In this document: one piece after another, positions 40,534 to 48,770 of the stretch
Numbering within the stretch: position 1 is the first letter of the stretch
Layout of the letters: each line of letters starts with the position of its first letter
Assembly (NCBI GenBank): GCA_964486935.1
Contig: CAZAPG010000050.1
Span: 1-58,900, forward strand
Reading direction: 5' to 3'
Length of the DNA stretch: 58,900 nucleotides
Origin: CAZAPG01 sp964486935
GTDB taxonomy: Bacteria; Chloroflexota; Anaerolineae; 4572-78; J111
The notes under the pieces: generated by a model
The model's input: the letters and a program-made list of their open reading frames with translations, nothing else
Database searches by the model: none
What the model was told of the DNA's origin: nothing
Translations under genes and position numbers: made by a program

Positions 40534-41568
40534 ATGAGCTACATCATAGTTTTGGTGACGGCCTTAATTTTGAGTTTTGGCGTGACGCCGCTTTCTATCT
40601 GGCTGGGGCGTCGCTGGGGTATTGTAGACCGACCCGGCGGGCGGCGCTTGCATCAAATCGAGATATCGCGCTTTGGCGGGCTGGCCCTGTTTGCCGGTTT
40701 TGTTGGGGCCGGCCTGATGGTATTTGCGTTGAGCGCGCTGGGCGTATGGCCGGCCATTGGCAGCGAAGATGCCAAACTGCTGACCGGCGTGCTGCTGGGG
40801 AGTTGCCTGATGTTTGCCTTTGGCCTGTGGGACGACCGCAAACAGCTTCCGCCCTGGCCCCAATTTGCGGCCCAGTTTGGCGTGGCGCTGGTGGCCATTG
40901 CTTTTGATATTATCATCGAGCGGGCTACTTTGCCGGTATTTGGCTATATTGAAAAGTTTCCGTTTTGGCTAACCTATCCGCTGACCATTTTCTGGATTGT
41001 CGGGATGATCAATACCGTCAACTGGCTGGATGGGCTGGATGGGCTGGCCGCCGGCGTGGCGGCTATTGCCAGCCTGTTGTTTGCCATTCACGCCTATACC
41101 CTGGGCCAAACTGTTGTGGCGCTCTTTCCGCTGGCGCTGGCGGCGGCCTGTTTGGGCTTTTTACCCTTTAACTTTCATCCGGCCCGGGTAATTATGGGCA
41201 GCAACGGCAGCATGCTGCTGGGCTTTGCGCTGGCTTCGCTTTCAATTCTGGCTCCGGCCAAGGTTGCCACAGCGCTGCTGGTGTTGGGCATCCCCATTAT
41301 TGATGTGGCCTGGCTGATTATTGAGCGGTGGCGGCAGCGCGGCAACCCTGCCCGGGCCGGCCGAGACCATTTGCACTATCGCTTGCTGGATTTGGGGTTA
41401 AGCCAGCGACAGATTGTGCTGTTGTACTACAGCTTTTGCGCCACGTTTGGGCTGCTGGCGCTGCTCATTGAAGTTAGAATTTTCAAACTGATTGCCCTGG
41501 CCTTAATGGGCGGGCTAACCCTGGTGGTGCTGTGGCGGCTGGGCCGGGAAACCGCCCGGCCATTGTAG
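40534..41568 (+). CDS. WecA/TagO-like polyprenyl-phosphate sugar-1-phosphate transferase
   Basis: 344 aa with about eleven helices, related to MraY/WecA/TagO. Present: IVDRPGGRRLHQIEISRFGG, the Asp pair in LWDDRKQLPPWPQ, NTVNWLDGLDGLAAGV, and C-terminal AGRDHLHYRLLDLGLSQRQ (the HLHYRL variant of HHHxE). Oddity: the third metal-site Asp, normally in MGDxGSxxLG, is Ser (MGSNGSMLLGF; codon 41200-41202). This could abolish or change activity. Start: ATG 40534 is preferred; TTG 40498 adds 12 residues; neither has a clear ribosome-binding site. If active it would start an undecaprenyl-linked surface polymer. Confidence 0.85.
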   Translation: MSYIIVLVTALILSFGVTPLSIWLGRRWGIVDRPGGRRLHQIEISRFGGLALFAGFVGAGLMVFALSALGVWPAIGSEDAKLLTGVLLGSCLMFAFGLWDDRKQLPPWPQFAAQFGVALVAIAFDIIIERATLPVFGYIEKFPFWLTYPLTIFWIVGMINTVNWLDGLDGLAAGVAAIASLLFAIHAYTLGQTVVALFPLALAAACLGFLPFNFHPARVIMGSNGSMLLGFALASLSILAPAKVATALLVLGIPIIDVAWLIIERWRQRGNPARAGRDHLHYRLLDLGLSQRQIVLLYYSFCATFGLLALLIEVRIFKLIALALMGGLTLVVLWRLGRETARPL

Positions 41569-41643
41569 CTCAAGTTGCCGCCTTTGAAAGAAGGCGTCAA
41601 AGCGAAATCAACCATAAACAAAATAACCTTTGTTTGGATTTGC

Positions 41644-42891
41644 TTATGAAGCCCGTATTATCTGACCATTTTGAATAACCATTGTCACCGAGCGAAGGGC
41701 GCGAATATTTACTAACGGACTTTCAGGCGCCACAATCAAGTCGGCCAGTTTGCCCTGTTCAATCGTCCCTAACTGAGCCTCAACTCCACAAAGTTGGGCG
41801 GCGTTGTAGGTTGCCGCCACAATCGCATCCCATTCAGCCATGCCGCAACTAACCAACTGCTCTATCTCGCTGATGGTCGTTTTTGCCAGCGGATGCAAGT
41901 CTGACCCGTTAGCAATCCGCACGCCGGCAGCCAGGGCCATCCGAAACGCTTCTTCATGGGCCGGAGCCGCAGCCAGCGCCTTTTCAATCGCCAGGTCGGC
42001 CCAACCCATTTGGCGCATGTAAGCCTCGTTGTGGGTTACGGATAAGGTGGGAACATACCAAACCCCCCTGTCTGCCATCAGTTTCACCGCGTCCTCATCC
42101 AAAGTATAGCCATGTTCCACCGAGTCAACCCCACAGGCTACGGCCACTCTCACCGCATCCGGTCCACCTAAATGAGCCAGCACCTTTAACCCTTTGGCGT
42201 GCGCCACCTCAACCGCGGCGGCTATCTCGTCGGCAGCCATCTGCATTTCCTGCATACTTTCGCGCCCGCCGGCGACCCCCCCGGTTACAAACAATTTAAT
42301 CCAATCAACGCCCATTTTAATATTGAGACGAGCCGCCCGCCGAAAGCCATCCGCCCCATCCGCTTCCATTCCGCCCCAGGGGTCGGTCGCTTTAAAGGGG
42401 GGGTCGGTTGGGGCCGACAGGTAAACCGCAGCGCGCCGCCGATAAGCGCCGTGCCCGCCGGTCACTTTTAGGGGCGGCCCCGATACCCACAAACGAGGCC
42501 CGGTCAGCGTACCGGCGGCAAAGGCATCGCGTAAAGCCACATCAATATAGCTGGCTTCGCCGGCTACCCGCAACCCGGTCACGCCAGTTTGCAGCGCGTC
42601 CATAACGTGTCGAAGGGCGCGTAAGGTTCGCTCGGCTTCGGTCTCAAACAATGATACGGCTTGAGGGTCGGGATAATAAACCCCCAGGTGACAATGGACA
42701 TCCCACAAGCCGGGTAACAGATAGGCTCCGGCCAGATTAATATACTGTTGGCCCGGCTTTGGCCTGAGTTCGTTGGCCGGCGCAACCGCCTCTATTTGAT
42801 GGTTGGCAATGACAACCGCCATATCGTTACGAACCTGTGGCGAGGTGGCGTCAATCAGATGGCAATGATCTAAAAAAAGTGTCTGGCTCAT
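41644..42891 (-). CDS. Amidohydrolase (imidazolonepropionase/prolidase-like)
   Basis: 415 aa metal-dependent hydrolase. Metal site HxH in GLWDVHCHLG, candidate carboxylated Lys in GVDWIKLFVTGG, metal His in VLAHLGGPDA and VDSVEHGYTLD, catalytic Asp in IANGSDLHPLAK, and the C-terminal beta-sandwich return IEQGKLADLIVAPESP. Complete. Shine-Dalgarno AAAGGAG 6 bp before the ATG. Substrate unknown; related proteins hydrolyse cyclic amides or Xaa-Pro dipeptides. It follows the epimerase gene on the same strand after a 67-bp gap with two small palindromes (42913-42929, 42945-42957). Confidence 0.85.
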   Translation of the reverse strand: MSQTLFLDHCHLIDATSPQVRNDMAVVIANHQIEAVAPANELRPKPGQQYINLAGAYLLPGLWDVHCHLGVYYPDPQAVSLFETEAERTLRALRHVMDALQTGVTGLRVAGEASYIDVALRDAFAAGTLTGPRLWVSGPPLKVTGGHGAYRRRAAVYLSAPTDPPFKATDPWGGMEADGADGFRRAARLNIKMGVDWIKLFVTGGVAGGRESMQEMQMAADEIAAAVEVAHAKGLKVLAHLGGPDAVRVAVACGVDSVEHGYTLDEDAVKLMADRGVWYVPTLSVTHNEAYMRQMGWADLAIEKALAAAPAHEEAFRMALAAGVRIANGSDLHPLAKTTISEIEQLVSCGMAEWDAIVAATYNAAQLCGVEAQLGTIEQGKLADLIVAPESPLVNIRALRSVTMVIQNGQIIRAS

Positions 42892-42958
42892 TTTTCTCCT
42901 TTTATAGTTAAGCCCGGGTTGTTACCCGGAATTTGCAGGGGCGGGGCAACAATTGCCG

Positions 42959-43939
42959 CTACACATTGTACCCAATCGAGCGATACCACTCCAGCGTGTG
43001 TTGCGCCCCTTCGGTAAACGTAGAAGGGTTAAACGACAATTCTTGCCGGGCTTTGGTTGAGTTTACCACCCAATCATAAAAAACGTATGGCTCTAAATTT
43101 TTAGGGTAAAACGGCTCCCGTTTGGTGAAGTAGGCAATCAACTCTAACAATTTTACAAATTGAAGCATCAACCAGCGAGGCACGTTGAGCCGCCAGTTGC
43201 TGCGCCCGGCCAGGCAGCTAATAATAGTGTTGGCCTCCCGGTGAGAGATACTCTGGTTGGAGACATTGTAAATTTCGCCTACCTGCCCCTGGTGCAGGGC
43301 CGACTCGATGGCCTGGGCCGCATCTTGCACATAACAGGGAAAAATGATATGCCGCCCGTGGTGAACCTCTACCCGCCAGTTGTGCAAAAACTCTTCAAAA
43401 AAAATGCGGTTGAAGGCGTAATGTCCATACGGGCCGTAGAGCGCGCCCAGGCGTAAGATGACCACCGGCAACCCTCGCTTAAAATATTCCAGGGCCAAAC
43501 ATTCGCCCTTGCTTTTGGTTTTGGCGTAATTATCAGAAGGGTACGGGCGGCGCGGGGTAGCTTCGGTAATTACAACGCCCGGTTTTTGAGGCCCTACCAC
43601 AATAATGGTGCTGATGTGAATAAATTTTTTTACGTTGGCCGCCAGGGCCGCCTGCAATACATTGCGGGTGCCGCTAACATTGGTTTTTACAAACGGTTCC
43701 GGCGGACCCCATAGCCTGAAGTAGGCGGCGGCATGGACTACATATTGACAGCTCTGCATAGCCGCCCGCACCGAGCCGGCGTCTGTTACATCGCCGGGGG
43801 CAATTTCAACCCCTAACTGCTCTAAAAATGCCACATCGCTGGCGGGGCGCGCCAGCGCCCGCAAACGGTATCCCTGCTGCGTTAGATACTCGCATAGATT
43901 TCGCCCCAAAAAGCCGGTGGCGCCCGTCACTAAAATCAA
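42959..43939 (-). CDS. NAD-dependent epimerase/dehydratase (HpnA/DFR-like)
   Basis: 326 aa extended short-chain dehydrogenase. MILVTGATGFLGRNLCEYL nucleotide-binding start, VVHAAAYFRLWG, ISTIIVVGP, catalytic YAKTKSKGE (YxxxK) and LRLGALYGPYG. Closest by motif to hopanoid-associated sugar epimerases and dihydroflavonol-reductase-like proteins. The start codon is TTG with AGGGGA 5 bp upstream; the frame is closed by a stop just beyond. It follows the iron alcohol dehydrogenase gene by 14 bp, so the two are co-transcribed. Substrate unknown. Confidence 0.85.
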   Translation of the reverse strand: MILVTGATGFLGRNLCEYLTQQGYRLRALARPASDVAFLEQLGVEIAPGDVTDAGSVRAAMQSCQYVVHAAAYFRLWGPPEPFVKTNVSGTRNVLQAALAANVKKFIHISTIIVVGPQKPGVVITEATPRRPYPSDNYAKTKSKGECLALEYFKRGLPVVILRLGALYGPYGHYAFNRIFFEEFLHNWRVEVHHGRHIIFPCYVQDAAQAIESALHQGQVGEIYNVSNQSISHREANTIISCLAGRSNWRLNVPRWLMLQFVKLLELIAYFTKREPFYPKNLEPYVFYDWVVNSTKARQELSFNPSTFTEGAQHTLEWYRSIGYNV

Positions 43940-43953
43940 TGAAGTCCCCTATA

Positions 43954-45123
43954 TTACCAGTCGATGTTTTTGCCCTGGTAGGCGTACAGGAATAATTTAT
44001 GGATTTCCTGGGTACTGGGCGAGCGCGCGGCGGTTATAATTTGGGTATCGCTTTCGGCGTGCTCAGTTAATTTATCCAAATCGTTTTCCAGCCTGCTTAA
44101 CGGGATGTCAAGCGCCTGCCTGATGGTGAGCGGCTGGCCAATTTGCCCGGCCAGTTGCTGAATGGCCTGCACCAAACTGGCGGCGCCCTGCTGGGGGGTG
44201 GCGGCGGGCAACCCCAAAAATGCGGCAATCTCGTGGTAGCGAGCGCGGCCATTGTTAAAGGCGTTAAATTGAATTGTATAGGGTAAAAACAGCCCAACCG
44301 CCCGTCCATGAGGCAGTTGGTAAATGGCCCCCAAACTGTGCCCCAGCGCGTGCGCCAGCGAGCACATAGAGTTAATAAAGCCCAGGCCGGCAATGGCCGC
44401 TGCGTTATGCATTTTTTCTCTGGCTTCTATATCTGCGCCATTGGCTACAACCTGGGGCAAATATTTGAAGATAAGTTGAATGGCCTTCAGGCACAGGCCA
44501 TCGGAAAAATCGTTGCTCCAGGTTGAGGTATAACCTTCAACAGCGTGGGTCAGGGCGTCCATGCCGGTATCTGCGGTTAGCTGCGGCGGCATGGTTACGG
44601 CCAGCGAGGGGTCAACAATGGCAATATCGGGCAGGTTTTCCGGCGAGCCGATGGCAATTTTACGGCGGTCAACAGGGTCGGTTAGCACAATGCCCCAGCT
44701 TACTTCTGCGCCGGTGCCGCTGGTGGCGCTAATGGCAATCATTCTGGCTTTTTGGCGGAGGTTGAGCGGTTCAAAGGGGTTAATAGCTTCAAGGTCTATG
44801 GTTGGGTTTTCATACAGAACCCACATGGCCTTGGCCGCATCCATGGGCGACCCGCCCCCCAGCCCCACTACCCAATCGGGCCGGTAGCCGGCCATAGCTG
44901 CCGCGCCGCGTTTGACGCTTTCCAGCGTCGGTTCAGCCTCGATATCGGTAAAAATTTGAGACGCAATGTTAGCGGCCTTGAGTTTGGTTTGCACCCGCTC
45001 CACAAAGCCCAACTGCTGAATTACCGGGTCGGTAACAATAAACGCTCTGCGGCCCGTCAGATGCGTTAAATGGTCCAGCGAGTCCCGGCCAAAAACAATT
45101 TCGGGACTGCGAAAGTACCACAT
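43954..45123 (-). CDS. Iron-containing alcohol dehydrogenase (group III)
   Basis: 389 aa. NAD(P) motif VVGLGGGSPMDAAKAMW, GTGAEVSWGIVLTD, metal ligands in TADTGMDALTHAVEGY (Asp, His) and AHALGHSLGAIYQLPHGRAV (two His), all present. The likely start is ATG 45123 with AGGGAG 7 bp upstream; the longer frame reaches a palindrome. Oxidises or reduces a primary alcohol, aldehyde or lactaldehyde-type substrate; not predictable. The upstream leader contains a degenerate copy of a palindrome found again at 54592-54623. Confidence 0.92.
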   Translation of the reverse strand: MWYFRSPEIVFGRDSLDHLTHLTGRRAFIVTDPVIQQLGFVERVQTKLKAANIASQIFTDIEAEPTLESVKRGAAAMAGYRPDWVVGLGGGSPMDAAKAMWVLYENPTIDLEAINPFEPLNLRQKARMIAISATSGTGAEVSWGIVLTDPVDRRKIAIGSPENLPDIAIVDPSLAVTMPPQLTADTGMDALTHAVEGYTSTWSNDFSDGLCLKAIQLIFKYLPQVVANGADIEAREKMHNAAAIAGLGFINSMCSLAHALGHSLGAIYQLPHGRAVGLFLPYTIQFNAFNNGRARYHEIAAFLGLPAATPQQGAASLVQAIQQLAGQIGQPLTIRQALDIPLSRLENDLDKLTEHAESDTQIITAARSPSTQEIHKLFLYAYQGKNIDW

Positions 45124-45151
45124 AGTTTCTCCCTTAGAAAATAATGGTAGC

Positions 45152-45179
45152 GGAGTGTCAATGTGCACTTTGACCCTCC
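45152..45179. repeat. Degenerate copy of a GGAGTGTCA palindrome
   Basis: Inverted repeat of 28 nt, 12 of 14 positions paired (GGAGTGTCAATGTG / CACTTTGACCCTCC). It corresponds to the perfect palindrome at 54592-54623 and lies in the leader of the iron alcohol dehydrogenase gene. Confidence 0.65.
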
Positions 45180-45241
45180 AGGTTTTTATTGTTTGTGCCC
45201 TGTGGGTATTGGCGGCGTGTCGCGGGCCGATGATGCCCGGC

Positions 45242-46597
45242 TCAATTAGCCGCCAACATATTTAGCGCATCCTGGGCGAGCGTAAAATTTGGATTGTACT
45301 CAAGCGCCGCTTCAAAGGCTTCTTGTGCGCCGGGTTGACCCACGGCCAACAGGGCCAGCCCTTGAAAATAGTAAGCCTCTTCCAGGCCGCCGGTGCCGGC
45401 CAGAGTGGCTTCGGCCAGGTCTAGCACATCTTGAAATCGGCCGGCGGCGTAGTAAGCCTCATAGGGCGTAAATTGATACCACAGCCGCCGCCAGTGCAGG
45501 CCCAGGGTACGGGCCTGGTCGAAGGCTTGCACGGCTTCGGGGTAACGGCCCAGGCGGGTCAGCGAGTCGCCCAGGTTAAAATAGGCAATGGCGTCGTTGG
45601 GGTCGGCTTCGATATCGCTTTGGGCCTGGCGCACCAGTTCTTTATACATGGTGGTATCATCTATATTTTCACCCACAATGGCAGTTACCAGCTCGGCTTG
45701 CTCCGGGGGAAATACCACCACGTACAGGCGATTGAAGACTCGCCAGTCGGAGTCAAACTGGTTGTAGGTAACGCCATAATTTGCGCCGTTGAGCGAGTCC
45801 ATGGTGGTAAACTGGCCGGCGGCGTCATCAAAGCCGGTAATCAGCCGGTAGTGGCCCAGGCCGTCGCCATCGTGAACCAGCCAGGTTTCGGTGAGAATTG
45901 GCAGGTTGTTGCGGAGAAACAGTTTGAGTTGCTCAATTGACCCCCCCTGCCGCACAATAGCGCCCAGACCCACGCTGCGGGCATAGGCGGCCAATTCGTG
46001 CGGGCTAACGTTTTTGTCATCCTGATTAGGCTTTAAAAACTGGGCGGCTTCTTTTTGGGTTTCGGCGCGGCCAAAGTAGCTCATGTTGGTGGTGATGGTG
46101 GCCGGGCCGCAGTTGTTCCAGGTTTGCCACTGGTGGGTCAGGCCGGTTAGCTGCACCCGGTCGCCGGCTGTTTGCAGAATTATGCCGGCCTCTTCTGGCG
46201 CCGGGAGCGCATTATCATTTTGAGGGCCGGTTGGGGCGGCGTCCGCCGGCGAAACGGTATCGCCATCAACCCGAACGGCGGCGGGGATGGCCTCGCTGGC
46301 GGATGGTTCGGCAATGGGCGGCAGGTCGAATTTTATCGGTTCATTGCTGCCGGTTGTCACCCCCGCCGATACGGTAGGCGCGGGCGTGGGCAGGTATTCG
46401 GGGTGGGGCACCAGTTTACGGTAGTAGGTGCGGGCGTAGTAGGGCAGGTATTGCAGCCGGTTGTTGATATTGGGGATGGTAATGCCAACCACCAAGGTGA
46501 TGGTAGCCATCAGCGCGCCCAGGCCCATGCCAAAAATTAAAGCGCCTCCCTTGCTGGCGGTTTTCTTTTTATACGGTTGTCTGACGCGAGAATACAT
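45242..46597 (-). CDS. Membrane-anchored C39-like peptidase with TPR repeats
   Basis: 451 aa. Basic head, one helix (about 17-41), an 80-residue Pro/Ser-rich linker, a C39-like papain-fold domain (about 150-310: catalytic C163 in WNNCGPATITT, H249 in LGHYRLITGFDD, D267 in TTMDSLNG), and C-terminal TPRs (about 335-450; AIAYFNLGDSLTRLGRYPEA, LEEAYYFQGLALLAVGQP). Topology puts the protease outside the membrane. C39 proteases often cleave double-glycine leaders inside ABC exporters; this stand-alone form has no ABC domain and its target is unknown. Confidence 0.85.
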   Translation of the reverse strand: MYSRVRQPYKKKTASKGGALIFGMGLGALMATITLVVGITIPNINNRLQYLPYYARTYYRKLVPHPEYLPTPAPTVSAGVTTGSNEPIKFDLPPIAEPSASEAIPAAVRVDGDTVSPADAAPTGPQNDNALPAPEEAGIILQTAGDRVQLTGLTHQWQTWNNCGPATITTNMSYFGRAETQKEAAQFLKPNQDDKNVSPHELAAYARSVGLGAIVRQGGSIEQLKLFLRNNLPILTETWLVHDGDGLGHYRLITGFDDAAGQFTTMDSLNGANYGVTYNQFDSDWRVFNRLYVVVFPPEQAELVTAIVGENIDDTTMYKELVRQAQSDIEADPNDAIAYFNLGDSLTRLGRYPEAVQAFDQARTLGLHWRRLWYQFTPYEAYYAAGRFQDVLDLAEATLAGTGGLEEAYYFQGLALLAVGQPGAQEAFEAALEYNPNFTLAQDALNMLAAN

Positions 46598-46631
46598 TTA
46601 AGGCGAGTCCTTTCAGGCCAGGTGTTTGTAT

Positions 46632-46637
46632 ATTATA
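46632..46637 (-). promoter_or_regulatory. -10 element of the C39-like peptidase gene
   Basis: A perfect TATAAT on the minus strand, 35 bp before the ATG at 46597. The matching -35 (TGAAGC at 17 bp) is poor, so this is only a candidate promoter. Confidence 0.4.
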
Positions 46638-46657
46638 CGTTACGCTGGCTGTCGGCT

Positions 46658-47167
46658 TCATTCATAACGGGTTACGGTAAAACGGAACAAATTGGCCGGC
46701 TCGGTTGGCGAGAGACCGGCTTTTTGCCGAACCAGGCTCAACTGGCGGGGCACGCTATCAACGGCGGCAATGTTGGGTAACAGTACGGCCCGCTGCCGGC
46801 CCGATTGAATCATAACGCCGTAAATCTTTTCGTCAAGCGTGGCGATATCTGTAACCGGTTCAAGCGAGCTGAGAACATCAATTTTTATTTTCAGGCTCTG
46901 CACTTCGGGCAGGGTGATGGGCGCAAAGCGCGGGTCGTCGATGGCCGAGGCGATGGCTGTGCGAATAATAGCTTCGGCCAGATTTGGTTCGGTTGGGGAA
47001 ATGGTTCCCCGGCAACCGCGCAACATTCTGTCGGCGTTATAGAGCGAGACAAAAACCGCGGCCTGCTGACTCATATCCTGGGGCAGCGGCGAAGGCGCGG
47101 AAATAATTTGCCCTGTTTCTAAATAGGTTTTTATGGCTTGATGCGCCAGAGCAAGGTATGGATGCAT
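46658..47167 (-). CDS. AMMECR1 domain protein (AmmeMemoRadiSam A type)
   Basis: 169 aa. Family hallmarks: FVSLYNADRMLRGCRGTI with the LRGCRG hexapeptide, DDPRFAPITLPEVQSLKIKI, and GVMIQSGRQRAVLLPNIA. The family is universal but biochemically unassigned. In bacteria and archaea it often pairs with Memo and a radical SAM protein, neither of which is in view. ATG 47167 chosen over TTG 47179. It is upstream of the C39 gene on the same strand (60-bp gap). Confidence 0.9.
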   Translation of the reverse strand: MHPYLALAHQAIKTYLETGQIISAPSPLPQDMSQQAAVFVSLYNADRMLRGCRGTISPTEPNLAEAIIRTAIASAIDDPRFAPITLPEVQSLKIKIDVLSSLEPVTDIATLDEKIYGVMIQSGRQRAVLLPNIAAVDSVPRQLSLVRQKAGLSPTEPANLFRFTVTRYE

Positions 47168-47326
47168 AATAACCGCCAAAGTTTATAAAAGCCTTAAAAT
47201 GCCAGGCCAATTTGGGTTAAAAATGTCTTTGGCCCCTACAATTTTTTGCCCAAAAGTCTGTTTTTTCCGGGGCTTTGTAATTATAGCAGAATTTTAATAG
47301 TTAGGACTTATCACCTAACATTCTTA

Positions 47327-47355
47327 TTGTTTTGCAACTGGCTATCTGGTATAAT
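47327..47355 (+). promoter_or_regulatory. Extended -10 promoter of the DnaB-like gene
   Basis: TG-G-TATAAT (perfect -10 at 47350-47355 with extended TG), 17-bp spacer, weak -35 TTGTTT (47327-47332). The transcript start is about 47 nt before the ATG at 47409. A hairpin (GTTAGG / CCTAAC, 47300-47319) lies just upstream. Confidence 0.75.
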
Positions 47356-47408
47356 CAGCATGAGTATCCATGGTCAGGTTGTAAATATAAAAACATATAG
47401 AGGATGAT

Positions 47409-48626
47409 ATGCCATCGGTCTCCGATACAGTGTCTACCCCCCAGCAGTCAGCAGATCCATCACAACAGCAAGTTCAATCTCTGTCCGCGCAAAGAGCGCA
47501 GGCGGCGGCTCAACCCAGGCCCGATAAAAACCGCCAGATTACGCCTCCGCCTCAACCCAGAGTGCCTCGTGGAGCGGGTCAACGCAGAACCGGGGGGCCG
47601 GTTCCCCGGAGTTTGAGCCAGGTTTTGCGTGAAGCCGACCGCATGGTAGTGCAGGGTGAATTAGACGAATATCTGCCTATCCCCACCGGCTTTGACCAGA
47701 TTGACCGTCTGATTGGCGGCGGGTTGCGCCGAACAGAACTGATATTGTTGGGCGGAGCGCAGGGTATTGGCAAAACCATTACCGCCCTGCAAATGGGGCG
47801 CAACCTGGCCTTAAATGAAGCCACCTACGCTTTTTACGTTTCTTACGAGCACAGCGAGGTTCACCTGCTCAACCGCCTTATTTGTCAGGAAAGTATTGAC
47901 GTAACCAGGGGCGATGTGGGGAGCGGTTTACGGCTTAAAGATTTACACAACATTGTGGTTAGCAAACGCGCCCGCGAGTGGGTGCGCAAAGACGGCAACG
48001 TTGGCCTCAGTCAAATTCTATCACAGCATCCCAAGACTGCCAAGGCGATGGAAACAATTAATCGCTACGCCGACCGCCTGATTTTGATGAAGGCCAGCCC
48101 GGCTGTTACCACCCTCAACTCAATTAGAGAAATGACCCGCCAAATTGTTGAGGCCACCGGCGGCAAACTGGTGCTTTTTATCGACTACTTGCAGAAGGTG
48201 GCTATTTACCCGGAACGCGCCGCCGACGAGAACGACAAAGTGACCATTATTGTTGAAGGACTCAAAGATATTGCCATGACCTACAACATTCCGGTGGTTG
48301 CCATTGTGGCCGCCGACCGGGAAGGGCTGCGCAGTAAACGCATGCACCTGTTTCACCTGCGAGGCAGCTCCGCCCTTGATTATGAGTGCGATATCGCCAT
48401 TATCATGAACAACAAATTTCACATACTCTCCAAAGACCACGTTTCTTTTAACCCCTACAAAAGCGAGAGCTTTAGAGACTGGGTGGTATTTACCCTGGAA
48501 AAAAACCGGGCCGGCCGGGCCATGATCGATGTTGAATTTAAGCTGCACGCCCAGCACTTCTGTTTTAACCCCAAAGGCAACCTGGTTGAACAAAAACTGA
48601 TTGACGAGAAAATTATTGTAGAATAG
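47409..48626 (+). CDS. DnaB-type RecA-fold ATPase lacking the DnaB N-terminal domain
   Basis: 405 aa. The first about 70 residues are Gln/Pro/Arg-rich and likely disordered instead of the DnaB helical N-domain. The RecA-like core has LPIPTGFDQIDRLIGGGL, Walker A GGAQGIGKT (115-123), the catalytic Glu in FYVSYEHSE (147), Walker B LVLFIDYLQ (254-262), IVAADREG, the DnaB-like LRGSSALDYECDIAIIM, and the Arg-finger-like EKNRAGRAM. This is not the normal replicative helicase; it could be an accessory or replaced helicase, or a RadA/KaiC-like regulator. Own promoter and terminator, so monocistronic. Confidence 0.8.
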   Translation: MPSVSDTVSTPQQSADPSQQQVQSLSAQRAQAAAQPRPDKNRQITPPPQPRVPRGAGQRRTGGPVPRSLSQVLREADRMVVQGELDEYLPIPTGFDQIDRLIGGGLRRTELILLGGAQGIGKTITALQMGRNLALNEATYAFYVSYEHSEVHLLNRLICQESIDVTRGDVGSGLRLKDLHNIVVSKRAREWVRKDGNVGLSQILSQHPKTAKAMETINRYADRLILMKASPAVTTLNSIREMTRQIVEATGGKLVLFIDYLQKVAIYPERAADENDKVTIIVEGLKDIAMTYNIPVVAIVAADREGLRSKRMHLFHLRGSSALDYECDIAIIMNNKFHILSKDHVSFNPYKSESFRDWVVFTLEKNRAGRAMIDVEFKLHAQHFCFNPKGNLVEQKLIDEKIIVE

Positions 48627-48652
48627 ATTTTTCTCTCCTTACACCAAAATTC

Positions 48653-48679
48653 AAGGAGTGGTCTGGACCACTCCTTTTT
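48653..48679 (+). terminator. Intrinsic terminator of the DnaB-like gene
   Basis: Perfect 11-bp stem AAGGAGTGGTC / GACCACTCCTT around TG, followed by TTT. Confidence 0.85.
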
Positions 48680-48694
48680 GTTTGCCGGCCCGGA

Positions 48695-48723
48695 TTGTGA
48701 CGGCGCTATACCTGATGTAAAAT
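48695..48723 (+). promoter_or_regulatory. Promoter of the kinase-M23-aminotransferase gene
   Basis: TTGTGA (48695-48700, 4/6), 17-bp spacer, TAAAAT (48718-48723, 5/6), 20-40 nt before the candidate start codons and immediately after the terminator. Confidence 0.6.
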
Positions 48724-48770
48724 GGCCGTTGGCATATCAAACTATCTCAATGAAAAAAGAAGCAAAAACT

